Position numbers and translations under genes: made by a program
Virus record (IMG/VR): IMGVR_UViG_3300034106_001917
Location: 1-59,073 of that record
Reading direction: 5' to 3' (one strand)
Length of the DNA: 59,073 bases
Source: a virus
Shown here: positions 43,216-51,315 of the stretch, in pieces
How positions within the stretch are numbered: position 1 is the stretch's first letter
Layout of the letters: each line of letters opens with the position of its first letter
Notes under the pieces: model-generated
The model's input: only the letters and a program-made list of their open reading frames with translations
Database searches by the model: none
What the model was told of the DNA's origin: nothing

Positions 43216-43739
43216 AATCGTTCAAAGATTACATGACAGAAAGATGCTGGCCAGGTTACAAACCAGCACCGGGCAAAAAAGCATATGCCAAAGGCTCATG
43301 TGTAAAAGAAGAGAGAGAAGGTGATGCTGGTGGTGCAGACAATCCCGTATTCACAAAGCCAAAGATGAAGATGGGTGTCAACAAAGCGATTGCTAAAATT
43401 TCAAAAGAAGAATATGAAGCCGACGATGGTCCATTGACAGAAGATCAGTTGAATCAGTTAAAAGAAGGTGAAGCATGGACACGCAAAGAAGGACAGTCTG
43501 AGTCTGGCGGTTTGAATCGTAAAGGTATTGAATCATATCGTCGTGCTAACCCAGGTTCAAAATTATCGATGGCTGTAACAACAAAACCAAGCAAACTGAA
43601 GCCAGGTTCAAAAGCAGCGAATCGTCGTAAATCATTCTGTGCAAGAATGGGCGGGATGAAGCGTAGACTAACATCAGCAAAGACAGCACGTGATCCAGAT
43701 TCACGTATCAATAAAGCCTTAAGAAAATGGAATTGCTGA
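43212..43739 (+). CDS. Small cysteine-containing module protein with capsid-targeting-like N-terminus
   Basis: Protein of 175 residues. The N-terminus MKSFKDYMTER resembles the capsid-targeting peptide and has MTE as a candidate cut. RCWPGYKPAPGKKAYAKGSC and the C-terminal RRKSFCARMGGMKRR...KWNC are short Cys-bearing modules that recur in aquatic phage proteins. The final W-N-C matches the W-D-C ending of the protein at 43963. Basic overall; possibly nucleic-acid-binding. Confidence 0.65.
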   Translation: MKSFKDYMTERCWPGYKPAPGKKAYAKGSCVKEEREGDAGGADNPVFTKPKMKMGVNKAIAKISKEEYEADDGPLTEDQLNQLKEGEAWTRKEGQSESGGLNRKGIESYRRANPGSKLSMAVTTKPSKLKPGSKAANRRKSFCARMGGMKRRLTSAKTARDPDSRINKALRKWNC

Positions 43740-43966
43740 TGAAAACATTTAAATCCTTCATAGTTGAAGAAAAGAAAGCAACAATAACTAAGAAAGAAAG
43801 TTATCGTGGCAGAACAACAGCCGATGTTGAATATAATGTGCATGATGAAAATGGCCGTCTTATTAGAACCACAAAAACTAAAAGAGAAGCAAAAATGTGG
43901 AAAGATATGCATGAACTATCAAGGGAAGAAATGCATAAAAAATATCCGGAGTTAAAGCCAAAATGA
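43739..43966 (+). CDS. Small protein with capsid-targeting-like N-terminus
   Basis: Protein of 75 residues from ATG 43739, overlapping the upstream stop. MKTFKSFIVEE is the closest of the set to the T4 capsid-targeting peptide MKTYQEFIAE, with IVE as a candidate cut. The rest is strongly charged (KKATITKKESYRGRTT, DMHELSREEMHKKYPEL). No domain recognised. Overlaps the next gene by 4 nt. Confidence 0.65.
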   Translation: MKTFKSFIVEEKKATITKKESYRGRTTADVEYNVHDENGRLIRTTKTKREAKMWKDMHELSREEMHKKYPELKPK

Positions 43967-44241
43967 AAACTTTCAAACAACATTTAGAAGAAGCAACATA
44001 TCAGGGTAAAGAAGTACCATTGAACAAGCCTATGCCGGGTGACGTAAAGAAATCAAAAGTTTACGTCGATCCGGATGGTGATGGTAAAGCACAAAAAATA
44101 AATTTTGGTGATAAGAATCTGTCAATCAAAAAAGATCAACCAGCACGTAAGAAATCATACTGTGCTAGATCAGGCGGCATTAAAGGTACAAGTGATAAGA
44201 CTTCAGCAAATTATTGGTCAAGAAAGGCATGGGACTGCTAA
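43963..44241 (+). CDS. Small cysteine-containing module protein with capsid-targeting-like N-terminus
   Basis: Protein of 92 residues. MKTFKQHLEEATYQGKEV opens with a capsid-targeting-like peptide and LEE as candidate cut. VPLNKPMPGDVKKSKVYVD, INFGDKNLSIKKD and KKSYCARSGGIK follow, a module recurring in aquatic phage proteins. The ending W-D-C pairs with W-N-C of the protein at 43212. The next gene starts immediately after its stop. Confidence 0.65.
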   Translation: MKTFKQHLEEATYQGKEVPLNKPMPGDVKKSKVYVDPDGDGKAQKINFGDKNLSIKKDQPARKKSYCARSGGIKGTSDKTSANYWSRKAWDC

Positions 44242-45552
44242 GTGGCACAATTTAGAACCGACCTACACAAGATAGATTCTGGACAAGTATTCACTCGTTA
44301 TGAAGTGAATATGATGTCTGATCGTCTTACGCCATCTGGTACTATGACAGATGCGTTTGGTCGTTTACGTATATCACAACCACTTACTCTTTTCGACAGC
44401 ACACATCGTTTTGCTGATAATGGATTATGGGTAACAGCAAATACAGCAGGAAATAGTTCATATGCCTTTGTGAACAATCAAAGTATGATTACAATGACTG
44501 TAGGAACAACTGCAAATGCTGAAGTCATTCGTGAGACAACAAAAGTATTTTCATACCAGCCAGGTAAATCTTTGTTGATTATGTCAACATTTGCTATGAA
44601 CACACCAAAGGCAAATGTGCGTCAAAGAGTTGGATATCATGGCGCAGAGAACGGAATCTATCTTGAGAATGACGGAACAACAAATTACTTTGTATTAAGA
44701 AGCAACACATCAGGTACGATTACAGAAGAAAGAGTTGCACAATCAAACTGGAATATAGACAAGTTTGACGGCACAGGATACTCAGCACAAAGCGGTGGTG
44801 CAGAACACACTGGTGGACTTGATGTAAGCAAAACAAATATTCTTTGGATGGATATTGAATGGCTCGGTGTTGGTGATGTTCGTTGTGGATTTGTCGTTGA
44901 TGGTAAACTAACTCCGGCACACATATTCCATAACGATAATGTAAACACAGTTCCCTACATGACAACTGCAACATTACCGTTGCGATATGAAATCAAGAAT
45001 ACTGGAGTTACCGCAAGTAATTCTACTTTGAAACAAATCTGCTCAACAGTAATTTCTGAAGGTGGCTACGAATTATATGGTACACAACAGGCCATTCAAA
45101 CACCTGTTGATACTCCGATTGATTTACCTGTTGCAGGAACATATTACAATCTAATTTCTCTGAGACTCAAATCAACAAGATTGGATGCAATTGCTATTCT
45201 TACTGCGATATCTTTATTAGCCGTAACGAACAATTCATATTATAATTGGCAAATTAGAGCAGGCGGCACAACAACTGGTGGAACATGGGTGAGTGCGGGA
45301 GATAATTCTGCCGTAGAGTATAAGATAGATGCCGCAACAATTACTGGTGGAAGAGTGTTAGCATCAGGCTTTACAACTTCTACTACACAAAGTTCTATGC
45401 CAGTAGATATTCTTAGAGAAGCACTATTCAAGTTTCAATTAGAGAGAAATGGTTTAACGAATACCCCATACGAAATCACATTGTGTGTAGCAGCATCATT
45501 TGCTGGTTCTGATATTTTTGCAGCAATGGATTGGGAAGAAGTCACAAGATAA
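44242..45552 (+). CDS. Virion structural protein (tail/fibre-type)
   Basis: Protein of 436 residues from GTG 44242, directly after the upstream stop. Rich in Thr, Ser, Gly, Asn and short beta-strands (NGLWVTANTAGNSSYAFVNN; SLLIMSTFAMNTP; GGTTTGGTWVSAGDNSAVEY), as in tail-fibre, baseplate or capsid-decoration proteins. DAFGRLRISQPLTLFDSTHR at the start is a conserved stretch in aquatic phage virion proteins. No enzyme motif is visible. Confidence 0.75.
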   Translation: MAQFRTDLHKIDSGQVFTRYEVNMMSDRLTPSGTMTDAFGRLRISQPLTLFDSTHRFADNGLWVTANTAGNSSYAFVNNQSMITMTVGTTANAEVIRETTKVFSYQPGKSLLIMSTFAMNTPKANVRQRVGYHGAENGIYLENDGTTNYFVLRSNTSGTITEERVAQSNWNIDKFDGTGYSAQSGGAEHTGGLDVSKTNILWMDIEWLGVGDVRCGFVVDGKLTPAHIFHNDNVNTVPYMTTATLPLRYEIKNTGVTASNSTLKQICSTVISEGGYELYGTQQAIQTPVDTPIDLPVAGTYYNLISLRLKSTRLDAIAILTAISLLAVTNNSYYNWQIRAGGTTTGGTWVSAGDNSAVEYKIDAATITGGRVLASGFTTSTTQSSMPVDILREALFKFQLERNGLTNTPYEITLCVAASFAGSDIFAAMDWEEVTR

Positions 45553-45575
45553 TAAAACTAAATCAGGAGAACAAC

Positions 45576-46415
45576 ATGTCAATTTTCAATGACAAAGCAC
45601 TGAAAGGTGTAGCAGCAGAAGTAGCAAAGATCATGGCTGAAACAAGTCATGGCTCACAACCAAAAACAGACAAAGAGAAATCTTTGGCAGCACTGGCACA
45701 TCCAAAAGATAAGATCACACACAAAGATGTGTTAGTTGGTCGTGGTGTACTGAAGAAAGAAGAGAAAGAACAACTGGATGAAGCATTTCCAACAGTAGCA
45801 GATGCCAAGAAGCGTATGGATGCTGGTAAGACTGCAACAGGCTCAGTCACAAAAACAGCAACAGGTCTTGTACATAAGCGTGACTACAAAGACGATGATG
45901 CTGATGAAGCACCAAAGAAAAACACAGGTTACGGTGCCCGTCAAAACTTCAAGCGTTCAACACGTGTAAATGAATCAACATCATTTACGAAAATGCTTGA
46001 ACTGTACAATGAACATGGTCTGAAAGTTTTGGCACCAATTGAAACTGAAGAAGAACAAATTGGTGATCACACAATTCAAGTCATTGATGCTGACAAAGTA
46101 AATGGCGTTGTTGAGACAATCGTTGAAGAGCCAACAAATGATGAGTTCACAAAAGAATATGAAGATCAAAAAGCAAGTTTTGAAGGTAAAAAGAAACAAC
46201 CAAAAGTTGCTGCTGGTAAGACAACTGGCGTAAAAGAAATGCCTGAAAGTTATCAGCAAATTGATGAACGTGAACTGACAAAAGGTGAAGCCAAGAAGAA
46301 AGAAGAATATGTAAAAGGTATGAAAAAAGGTCTTTCTGGTTTCAAACAGCGTTATGGTGAAAGAGCAAAATCGGTAATGTATGCTACGGCTACAAAAATG
46401 GCTAAAAAGGACTAA
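45576..46415 (+). CDS. Modular virion-associated protein
   Basis: Protein of 279 residues from ATG 45576 with AGGAG upstream; the longer frame from 45531 overlaps the previous gene. Highly charged and repetitive: KKEEKEQLDEAFP is one of the EE...LDE junctions shared with the next protein, and TGYGARQNFKRSTRVNES and MKKGLSGFKQRYGERAKSVM resemble modules in aquatic phage virion proteins. Likely packaged or prohead-associated. No capsid-targeting-type N-terminus. Confidence 0.65.
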   Translation: MSIFNDKALKGVAAEVAKIMAETSHGSQPKTDKEKSLAALAHPKDKITHKDVLVGRGVLKKEEKEQLDEAFPTVADAKKRMDAGKTATGSVTKTATGLVHKRDYKDDDADEAPKKNTGYGARQNFKRSTRVNESTSFTKMLELYNEHGLKVLAPIETEEEQIGDHTIQVIDADKVNGVVETIVEEPTNDEFTKEYEDQKASFEGKKKQPKVAAGKTTGVKEMPESYQQIDERELTKGEAKKKEEYVKGMKKGLSGFKQRYGERAKSVMYATATKMAKKD

Positions 46416-46417
46416 TC

Positions 46418-48205
46418 ATGTCAGTCGCCGATAAGTTACATCAACGACAAATGGCTCTGCGTAAGAAGTCGGGACTACCACATCCCGACTATTACAAAGA
46501 GTTGGGTCATTCTTACGGTATTTCTGATGACAAAGAGAGACTTGCAAAGCAGGCAGAAATCAAAAAGAAATACAAAGTTGAAGAAGTTGAACAACTTGAT
46601 GAGATGCCAGAGTCGAGCATGAAGACACGTGATGTTCATGCACATCTTCGTAAATCAGGTTGGACATTGAAGCGTACAGGTGGTGGACATGATGTATATG
46701 CTCATCCAAAGTCAAAAGAACACATTGCTGTTCCAAGACATAAACAACTCAAAGCACCATTGATTCGTGGTATTATGAAAGCATCAAGAGTCTCCGAAGA
46801 GACAGAGATTGATGAACAATTAGAAAAGAAAGGACGATTCGTGTCTGGACCAGTTAAAAAACCTTTTAAGTCTTCTACGATTGTTTCACCAATTAAAGAG
46901 GCAAAAGACCCACGTGAGTATGATTATGAGGGCGACATGGCAATGTCACAACTTCGTTCACTAGTTTTCAATGCAGAAGACTTGATTGAAATGATGGATG
47001 AAAATACAAATCTTCCTGAGTGGGTACAATCAAAGATTACACTTGCTGAAGATTATATCTCTACAGCAGCAAACTATCTGCGTGGCGAATTGACCGAAGC
47101 AGCAAATCCCGCACAACAAGCAGCGATTGCAATCAACATGAAGAAAAAAGGTATCAAGCCTAAAAACGAAGAAGTTGAACATCTTGATGAGATTAGTTCT
47201 GATACAGCTAAATCATATCTTGACAAGGTTCGATTTAAGCAGGCAAAAAGAGCAGTAAAGGCAAACATAGGCGCACCAAGAGAAAAGCCATTGGCTGCTG
47301 CTGCTCTTGACAGAACAGCCAAGAGTATGGAACTTGCTCGTAAGCGTGTAAAAGAAGAAGTTGAACTTCAAGAAGGTCGCCCATCACAGCGTCATCCACT
47401 AGAAGGTCACGATTATCACAAGAAATCCAATGAAGCGTTAGTTCATATTGCCAAAGATGCTCATGAAGCAGCAGAAGCAATGAAGAGTCATAATACAACA
47501 GCAGAAAACAAATATCGTGATCAAGCAAATGATTCTGCAACTGTAAGACACTGGAGAAAAAAGAATGGTATGCCTGATTGGTATAAAAAGAAGTATGGGC
47601 ATGTCAACGAAGAATTTGAACTTGATGAGGGTATGGAAGGTGGAACATATGTGCGCCGAGACTTATCAGGTAGACCTATTGCTCCAAAATCAACTCTGTC
47701 ATTCAGAAAATATGCTGTTAAATCTGACGGAACTCAAGGTAAAGAACTTAAAGTTGGTACTTTGACACCATACACAGATAAAGAAAAAAGAGAAAGAGAT
47801 AGTGAAGAGGTACGCTCTGGGCACATTTCGGCAGATAAGTATAAAGAACACATGAAAAAGTATGGTCATCTTTACAAGAAAGAAGAATTTGAGTACCTTG
47901 AAGAGAAGAATGAACCAACCAATCCAGCACTTTGGTCAAAAGCAAAATCATTAGCACGTTCTAAGTTTGATGTATATCCATCAGCATACGCCAACGGTTG
48001 GGCCGCAAAGTGGTACAAGTCAAAAGGTGGTGGTTGGAAGACTGTAAGTGAAGATGTTGATGATCCAAGTGCAGCAGCAAGAACTCTGTCACGCAAGGCT
48101 CAGATTGTTAAAGATGCTGCAAAAGGAAAAAAACAAGAACAAGAACAGGCATCGGATAAGTTTCAAAAAGACCCCGAATTGTCTAGCGATATACAGAAAA
48201 CATAA
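46418..48205 (+). CDS. Modular polyprotein-like protein with HicA-like toxin domain
   Basis: Protein of 595 residues built from modules separated by repeated EE(V/F)E...LxE junctions: LDE60-62, LDE256-258, LQE317-319, LDE402-404 and LEE494-496. Residues 68-125 match HicA/YcfA mRNA interferases: TRDVHAHLRKSGWTLKRTGG, then HDVYAHP with candidate catalytic His91, then IAVPRHKQLKAPLIRGIMKA. Residues 162-227 hold a YDYEGDMAMSQLRSLV...LPEWVQSKIT module common in aquatic phages, and 500-540 a SKFDVYPSAYANGWAAKWYK module. The junctions fit the (L/I)xE cleavage rule of T4 prohead protease gp21. Protease-released head cargo including a toxin is an inference. No HicB antitoxin is seen. Confidence 0.7.
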   Translation: MSVADKLHQRQMALRKKSGLPHPDYYKELGHSYGISDDKERLAKQAEIKKKYKVEEVEQLDEMPESSMKTRDVHAHLRKSGWTLKRTGGGHDVYAHPKSKEHIAVPRHKQLKAPLIRGIMKASRVSEETEIDEQLEKKGRFVSGPVKKPFKSSTIVSPIKEAKDPREYDYEGDMAMSQLRSLVFNAEDLIEMMDENTNLPEWVQSKITLAEDYISTAANYLRGELTEAANPAQQAAIAINMKKKGIKPKNEEVEHLDEISSDTAKSYLDKVRFKQAKRAVKANIGAPREKPLAAAALDRTAKSMELARKRVKEEVELQEGRPSQRHPLEGHDYHKKSNEALVHIAKDAHEAAEAMKSHNTTAENKYRDQANDSATVRHWRKKNGMPDWYKKKYGHVNEEFELDEGMEGGTYVRRDLSGRPIAPKSTLSFRKYAVKSDGTQGKELKVGTLTPYTDKEKRERDSEEVRSGHISADKYKEHMKKYGHLYKKEEFEYLEEKNEPTNPALWSKAKSLARSKFDVYPSAYANGWAAKWYKSKGGGWKTVSEDVDDPSAAARTLSRKAQIVKDAAKGKKQEQEQASDKFQKDPELSSDIQKT

Positions 48206-48208
48206 ATA
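48201..48208 (+). promoter_or_regulatory. Late-promoter-like CATAAATA
   Basis: CATAAATA, one base off the T4 late consensus, at the end of the polyprotein gene. Expected start near 48215, AGGAG at 48226-48230 and ATG at 48238. Confidence 0.65.
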
Positions 48209-48237
48209 ACTAATCAAAGATTTATAGGAGAAAACTC

Positions 48238-48606
48238 ATGTCACTATGGGGTAATTTAGATGCTGCTAACAATGCGCCAATTTTTGGTCCTACTGGTGGA
48301 ATTGGATTAACAGCAAACACGCAAGCACTTTATGGTAACACAACCTTTGCGACAACAGACAGTGATTTAGGTCGCTCTGGTCAAGCAATTGGCGTTTTTG
48401 GTGTTGATGCAGCAGAAGCAGCGAACACAGTAAGCACCGCAAATACAGCAGGCGCACATGCCGGTTGGATTCTGAGAAAAGAAGGTACAGGTGGTCGTGC
48501 TGGTCGCATTCAAACCGAAACTTTAGTTGCTATGGGTTCCATGTACGGTGATCCAGATACAACTGGAGCCGGCGATGGTGGTGAAGACGCTACACTTGAA
48601 CCTTAA
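48238..48606 (+). CDS. Probable virion structural protein
   Basis: Protein of 122 residues, rich in Gly, Ala, Thr (NAPIFGPTGGIGLTANTQAL; RSGQAIGVFGVDAAEAAN; GTGGRAGRIQTETLVAMGSM). It has its own late promoter, a strong AGGAG and a strong terminator, so it is likely made in large amounts late, as expected of a structural or decoration protein. No named family. Confidence 0.7.
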   Translation: MSLWGNLDAANNAPIFGPTGGIGLTANTQALYGNTTFATTDSDLGRSGQAIGVFGVDAAEAANTVSTANTAGAHAGWILRKEGTGGRAGRIQTETLVAMGSMYGDPDTTGAGDGGEDATLEP

Positions 48607-48615
48607 CTGATTGAA

Positions 48616-48640
48616 GCGGCTGGCTTCGGTCAGCCGCATT
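48616..48640 (+). terminator. UUCG-loop terminator
   Basis: Nine-pair stem GCGGCTGGC (48616-48624) / GTCAGCCGC (48629-48637) with one G-U wobble and loop TTCG closed by C-G, followed by ATTTATT. Ends the single-gene late unit at 48238; the T-run is short, so some readthrough into 48645 is likely. Confidence 0.8.
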
Positions 48641-48644
48641 TATT

Positions 48645-49037
48645 ATGTCTTTTGAGAATCTAACCGATGATAATATAATGTTGTACGCTGCCAAGGCCTA
48701 TGATAGGCCTAATTGCGTTATGAGTGAATTCACTGAAGACATGAAACGATTGAATTATCTCAAACGATTGTTCAGGCGTTATCAAAAACATGGTGAAATG
48801 CGTGAGCGTCTGATACTCAATCACATTGTAGTTCTATACAATATTTTTGGTCCAGAAGTGTCAACAAGAATATTGTTTTACAATACAAATAAAGAAGACT
48901 ATAGTATACTGAAAACATACTTGTTGTTTTTGAATCTTATGCCAGAAAAAGTTCGTGGCATCAACGGCACAGACATTATATCATCAGAAATACCAGTTGA
49001 TATGAATGTCGCAGAAGTTCTAAGAAATCTAAAATGA
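48645..49037 (+). CDS. Conserved phage protein
   Basis: Protein of 130 residues, helical: TDDNIMLYAAKAYDRPNCVM, then EFTEDMKRLNYLKRLFRRYQ, then LNHIVVLYNIFGPEVSTRIL. The same pattern occurs in many aquatic T4-like phages near virion genes. Function unknown. The ATG follows the terminator hairpin closely; the next gene overlaps by 4 nt. Confidence 0.7.
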   Translation: MSFENLTDDNIMLYAAKAYDRPNCVMSEFTEDMKRLNYLKRLFRRYQKHGEMRERLILNHIVVLYNIFGPEVSTRILFYNTNKEDYSILKTYLLFLNLMPEKVRGINGTDIISSEIPVDMNVAEVLRNLK

Positions 49038-49750
49038 TAATTGGACCAGGCATAACAATCACTGGCGGCATCTATGTTGATTCACAGATACCGATTAGTG
49101 GTGTTTATACGCTAAACACCGGAACAAAAGCACCAGTTCTTGGTGCTGGTGCCCAAAGTCCTTTTCCTGCGTCTGGTTGGACATCTATCATATCCGCAAC
49201 AGGTGATGATGCGAACACAAACGTATCACTTCCATTTACTTGGACATATAATAATACAGGCTATACAAACTTCTTTCCCAATTCAAATTATTATGTAACA
49301 TTTGGTTTGGGTTCAACTGTGTTCAATAGTTTGAGTGCAAGCAACCCAGCACTCAATAAAATATTTTTTGCTGGTGCTGACAACTCTTGGCAGAGAGTCT
49401 CAACCATTGTTTCGGGTACAGATTATAGAAGGTTACGTTGGGAAGGCACAGCCTCTACTTCTGGCACACCTGGCAACCCAAACATGGTTTATGAATTGAC
49501 ATTCTTCAATCCAAGTTTGACTGGTGGTAATCCGTGGCTTGAATTACTTGTTGGTGTACAAGCAAGAGGAAATTCAAATCCTGCTGTTATTTCAGGTCTA
49601 TATGGTCAAGCCGCAAAACTGACAGGTGGCGATTTGGGTCCATCAAATCGTGGTGTGACTGCCAATCAGAGTTATGTTATGGTGGGAAATAGCACAGGAA
49701 CATCATGGACTGTATATACTGGCTATAATGTTGGTGGTACAGGGTACTAA
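49034..49750 (+). CDS. Tail-fibre or virion surface-type protein
   Basis: Protein of 238 residues with Gly/Ser/Thr/Asn-rich beta-type sequence (IIGPGITITGGIYVDSQIPI; GWTSIISATGDDANTNVSLP; RGVTANQSYVMVGNSTGTSW). A Trp- and Gly-rich mid-part (SWQRVSTIVSGTDYRRLRWE) could be a receptor- or sugar-binding beta-sandwich. No enzyme motif. Likely a virion surface component. Confidence 0.65.
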   Translation: MIIGPGITITGGIYVDSQIPISGVYTLNTGTKAPVLGAGAQSPFPASGWTSIISATGDDANTNVSLPFTWTYNNTGYTNFFPNSNYYVTFGLGSTVFNSLSASNPALNKIFFAGADNSWQRVSTIVSGTDYRRLRWEGTASTSGTPGNPNMVYELTFFNPSLTGGNPWLELLVGVQARGNSNPAVISGLYGQAAKLTGGDLGPSNRGVTANQSYVMVGNSTGTSWTVYTGYNVGGTGY

Positions 49751-49754
49751 TACA

Positions 49755-49762
49755 TATAAATA
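49755..49762 (+). promoter_or_regulatory. T4-type late promoter TATAAATA
   Basis: Exact TATAAATA 5 nt before ATG 49768. The expected start point falls about at the ATG, so the mRNA would be leaderless for that ORF, or the promoter mainly serves downstream lysis genes. Confidence 0.8.
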
Positions 49763-49767
49763 GAACT

Positions 49768-50001
49768 ATGTCAAACGAATTCAAAAAAGAATGTGGTCAA
49801 GGTTATTATTGGTGTAGCACTGATAAAACCTGTAAGCCACTCAAAGAAGATGCTGGTGCTATGGGTGCGCCGGCGAACGCCGTAGGTGGTGGAGCTATTG
49901 CTGGTCTTGGCGTAGGACCACAAGGTGAACCTGGCGTAAAGAAACGCAAAACTGCAACATTCATCTCATTCATAAAGAGAAAGTCAAATGTGGCTTCTTA
50001 G
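49768..50001 (+). CDS. Small cysteine-containing protein, possible virion protein
   Basis: Protein of 77 residues. KKECGQGYYWCSTDKTCKPL is a short Cys module like those of small aquatic-phage virion proteins, followed by a Gly/Ala-rich linker with GPQGEPG (collagen-like) and a basic C-terminus (KKRKTATFISFIKRKS). No ribosome site is visible in front of the ATG, consistent with leaderless translation from the TATAAATA promoter. Overlaps the spanin gene by 14 nt. Confidence 0.55.
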   Translation: MSNEFKKECGQGYYWCSTDKTCKPLKEDAGAMGAPANAVGGGAIAGLGVGPQGEPGVKKRKTATFISFIKRKSNVAS

Positions 50002-50425
50002 TTTTTTGCCATCAGGCTTTCTTTTATTCATTATCAACACAGTTTTAGTTTGTGGTGTTATCGGCACCATTTTAGGTTTTGTAGGTAGCAGATTGCTATT
50101 CATTAGCAGCTATGCTAACATTATCAAATATGTTTCCATAGCACTGCTCTGTATCGGTATATACTGGAAAGGAGGCTATAGCGTCGAGCAAGAGTGGCGT
50201 CAACGAGTGGCTGAACTAGAGGAGAAAGTGAAAGATGCAGAAAAGAAATCACAGCAGACAAATGTTGTTATTGAAACGCAGATCAGAGAGAGAACAAAGA
50301 GAGTCGTTGAAAAACGAGAGATTGTTGTCCAAAAGATTAAAGAAGTGGAAAAAGTTATTGATGCGAAATGCGAACTTGATCCCAACGTAATAAGTATTTT
50401 GAACGAAGCAGCCAAGAAGCCATGA
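49988..50425 (+). CDS. Probable inner-membrane spanin (Rz-like)
   Basis: Protein of 145 residues. Two hydrophobic segments (GFLLFIINTVLVCGVIGTI and IIKYVSIALLCIGIYW), then a long periplasmic coiled coil (VEQEWRQRVAELEEKVKDAE onward) and a Cys near the end. The next gene is a small lipoprotein overlapping by 4 nt, the classic i-spanin/o-spanin pair that fuses inner and outer membranes at lysis. The second hydrophobic segment is atypical for Rz, which usually has one. Confidence 0.75.
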   Translation: MWLLSFLPSGFLLFIINTVLVCGVIGTILGFVGSRLLFISSYANIIKYVSIALLCIGIYWKGGYSVEQEWRQRVAELEEKVKDAEKKSQQTNVVIETQIRERTKRVVEKREIVVQKIKEVEKVIDAKCELDPNVISILNEAAKKP

Positions 50426-50682
50426 AAAAATTACTTATAGTTTTATTGCTGAGTGGCTGTAGTACAACAGTACCAGTGGCTCGCAAGTTTCCCGAAATGC
50501 CAGAATCATTAGGGAGACCTTGCCCGCCACTGACGCAAGTGCAAGAAGGCACGACCAAACTGAGTGAAGTGATTACGGTCGTATCTGATAACTACATGGA
50601 GTATCATAAGTGTAGTGACAAAGTTGACATGTGGATAGAATGGTATAGATTACAAAAGGAGATTTTTGATTCCGTAAAATAA
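50422..50682 (+). CDS. Probable outer-membrane spanin lipoprotein (Rz1-like)
   Basis: Protein of 86 residues. Signal sequence KKLLIVLLLSGCSTT with lipobox LSGC, so the mature protein starts at Cys13 and is lipid-anchored. Pro-rich start (FPEMPESLGRPCPPL), as in Rz1. It overlaps the i-spanin gene by 4 nt rather than being nested in it. Partner of the protein at 49988. Confidence 0.78.
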   Translation: MKKLLIVLLLSGCSTTVPVARKFPEMPESLGRPCPPLTQVQEGTTKLSEVITVVSDNYMEYHKCSDKVDMWIEWYRLQKEIFDSVK

Positions 50683-50697
50683 TACCTGAGGATACAC

Positions 50698-51315
50698 ATG
50701 GAACTCACAAAAGAACAATTAAAACAATTACTACCAAAAAACCCATACATTGATCAGTGGCACAAAGCATTAAGCCAATTACTTCCAGATTATGAAATCA
50801 ATACTCCACAGCGTATTGCTGCATTTATTGCACAGTGCGCTCATGAGTCTGGTGGTTTTGTTTTTCTTACAGAGAATCTGAACTACAAAGCCGAGAGCCT
50901 AACAAAGTTGTTTGGAAAATATTTTCCTAACTTGGCTGTCGCTAAAGAATACGAAAGAAAACCAGAGAAGATTGCCAATCGCATTTATGCCAATCGTATG
51001 GGCAATGGCGACGAAGCATCTGGTGACGGCTACAAATATCGTGGTCGTGGACTGATTCAGTTGACTGGCAAAACAAATTATACTTGGTTTGCCGCATCAC
51101 TTGAAATTTCTCCAGAAGAAGCAGCAGAATATACGCAAACATTCGAAGGCGCTGCACAATCTGCATGTTGGTTTTGGGAAACAAACAAAATCAATGCATT
51201 CGCAGATAAGGGTGATATTCTTGGTATGACCAAGAGAATCAATGGTGGAACCATAGGACTTGAAGATCGTAAGAAACATTATGAACACGCCCTTCATGTT
51301 CTAGGAGTTCACTAA
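50698..51315 (+). CDS. GH19-family endolysin
   Basis: Lysozyme/chitinase-like endolysin of 205 residues. The catalytic Glu is in CAHESGGFVF, and YKYRGRGLIQLTGKTNY is the typical GH19 core. GAAQSACWFWETNKINAFAD and the final TIGLEDRKKHYEHAL also fit. It cleaves peptidoglycan at lysis. No signal peptide, so it needs a holin. It lies inside the lysis cassette. Confidence 0.92.
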   Translation: MELTKEQLKQLLPKNPYIDQWHKALSQLLPDYEINTPQRIAAFIAQCAHESGGFVFLTENLNYKAESLTKLFGKYFPNLAVAKEYERKPEKIANRIYANRMGNGDEASGDGYKYRGRGLIQLTGKTNYTWFAASLEISPEEAAEYTQTFEGAAQSACWFWETNKINAFADKGDILGMTKRINGGTIGLEDRKKHYEHALHVLGVH

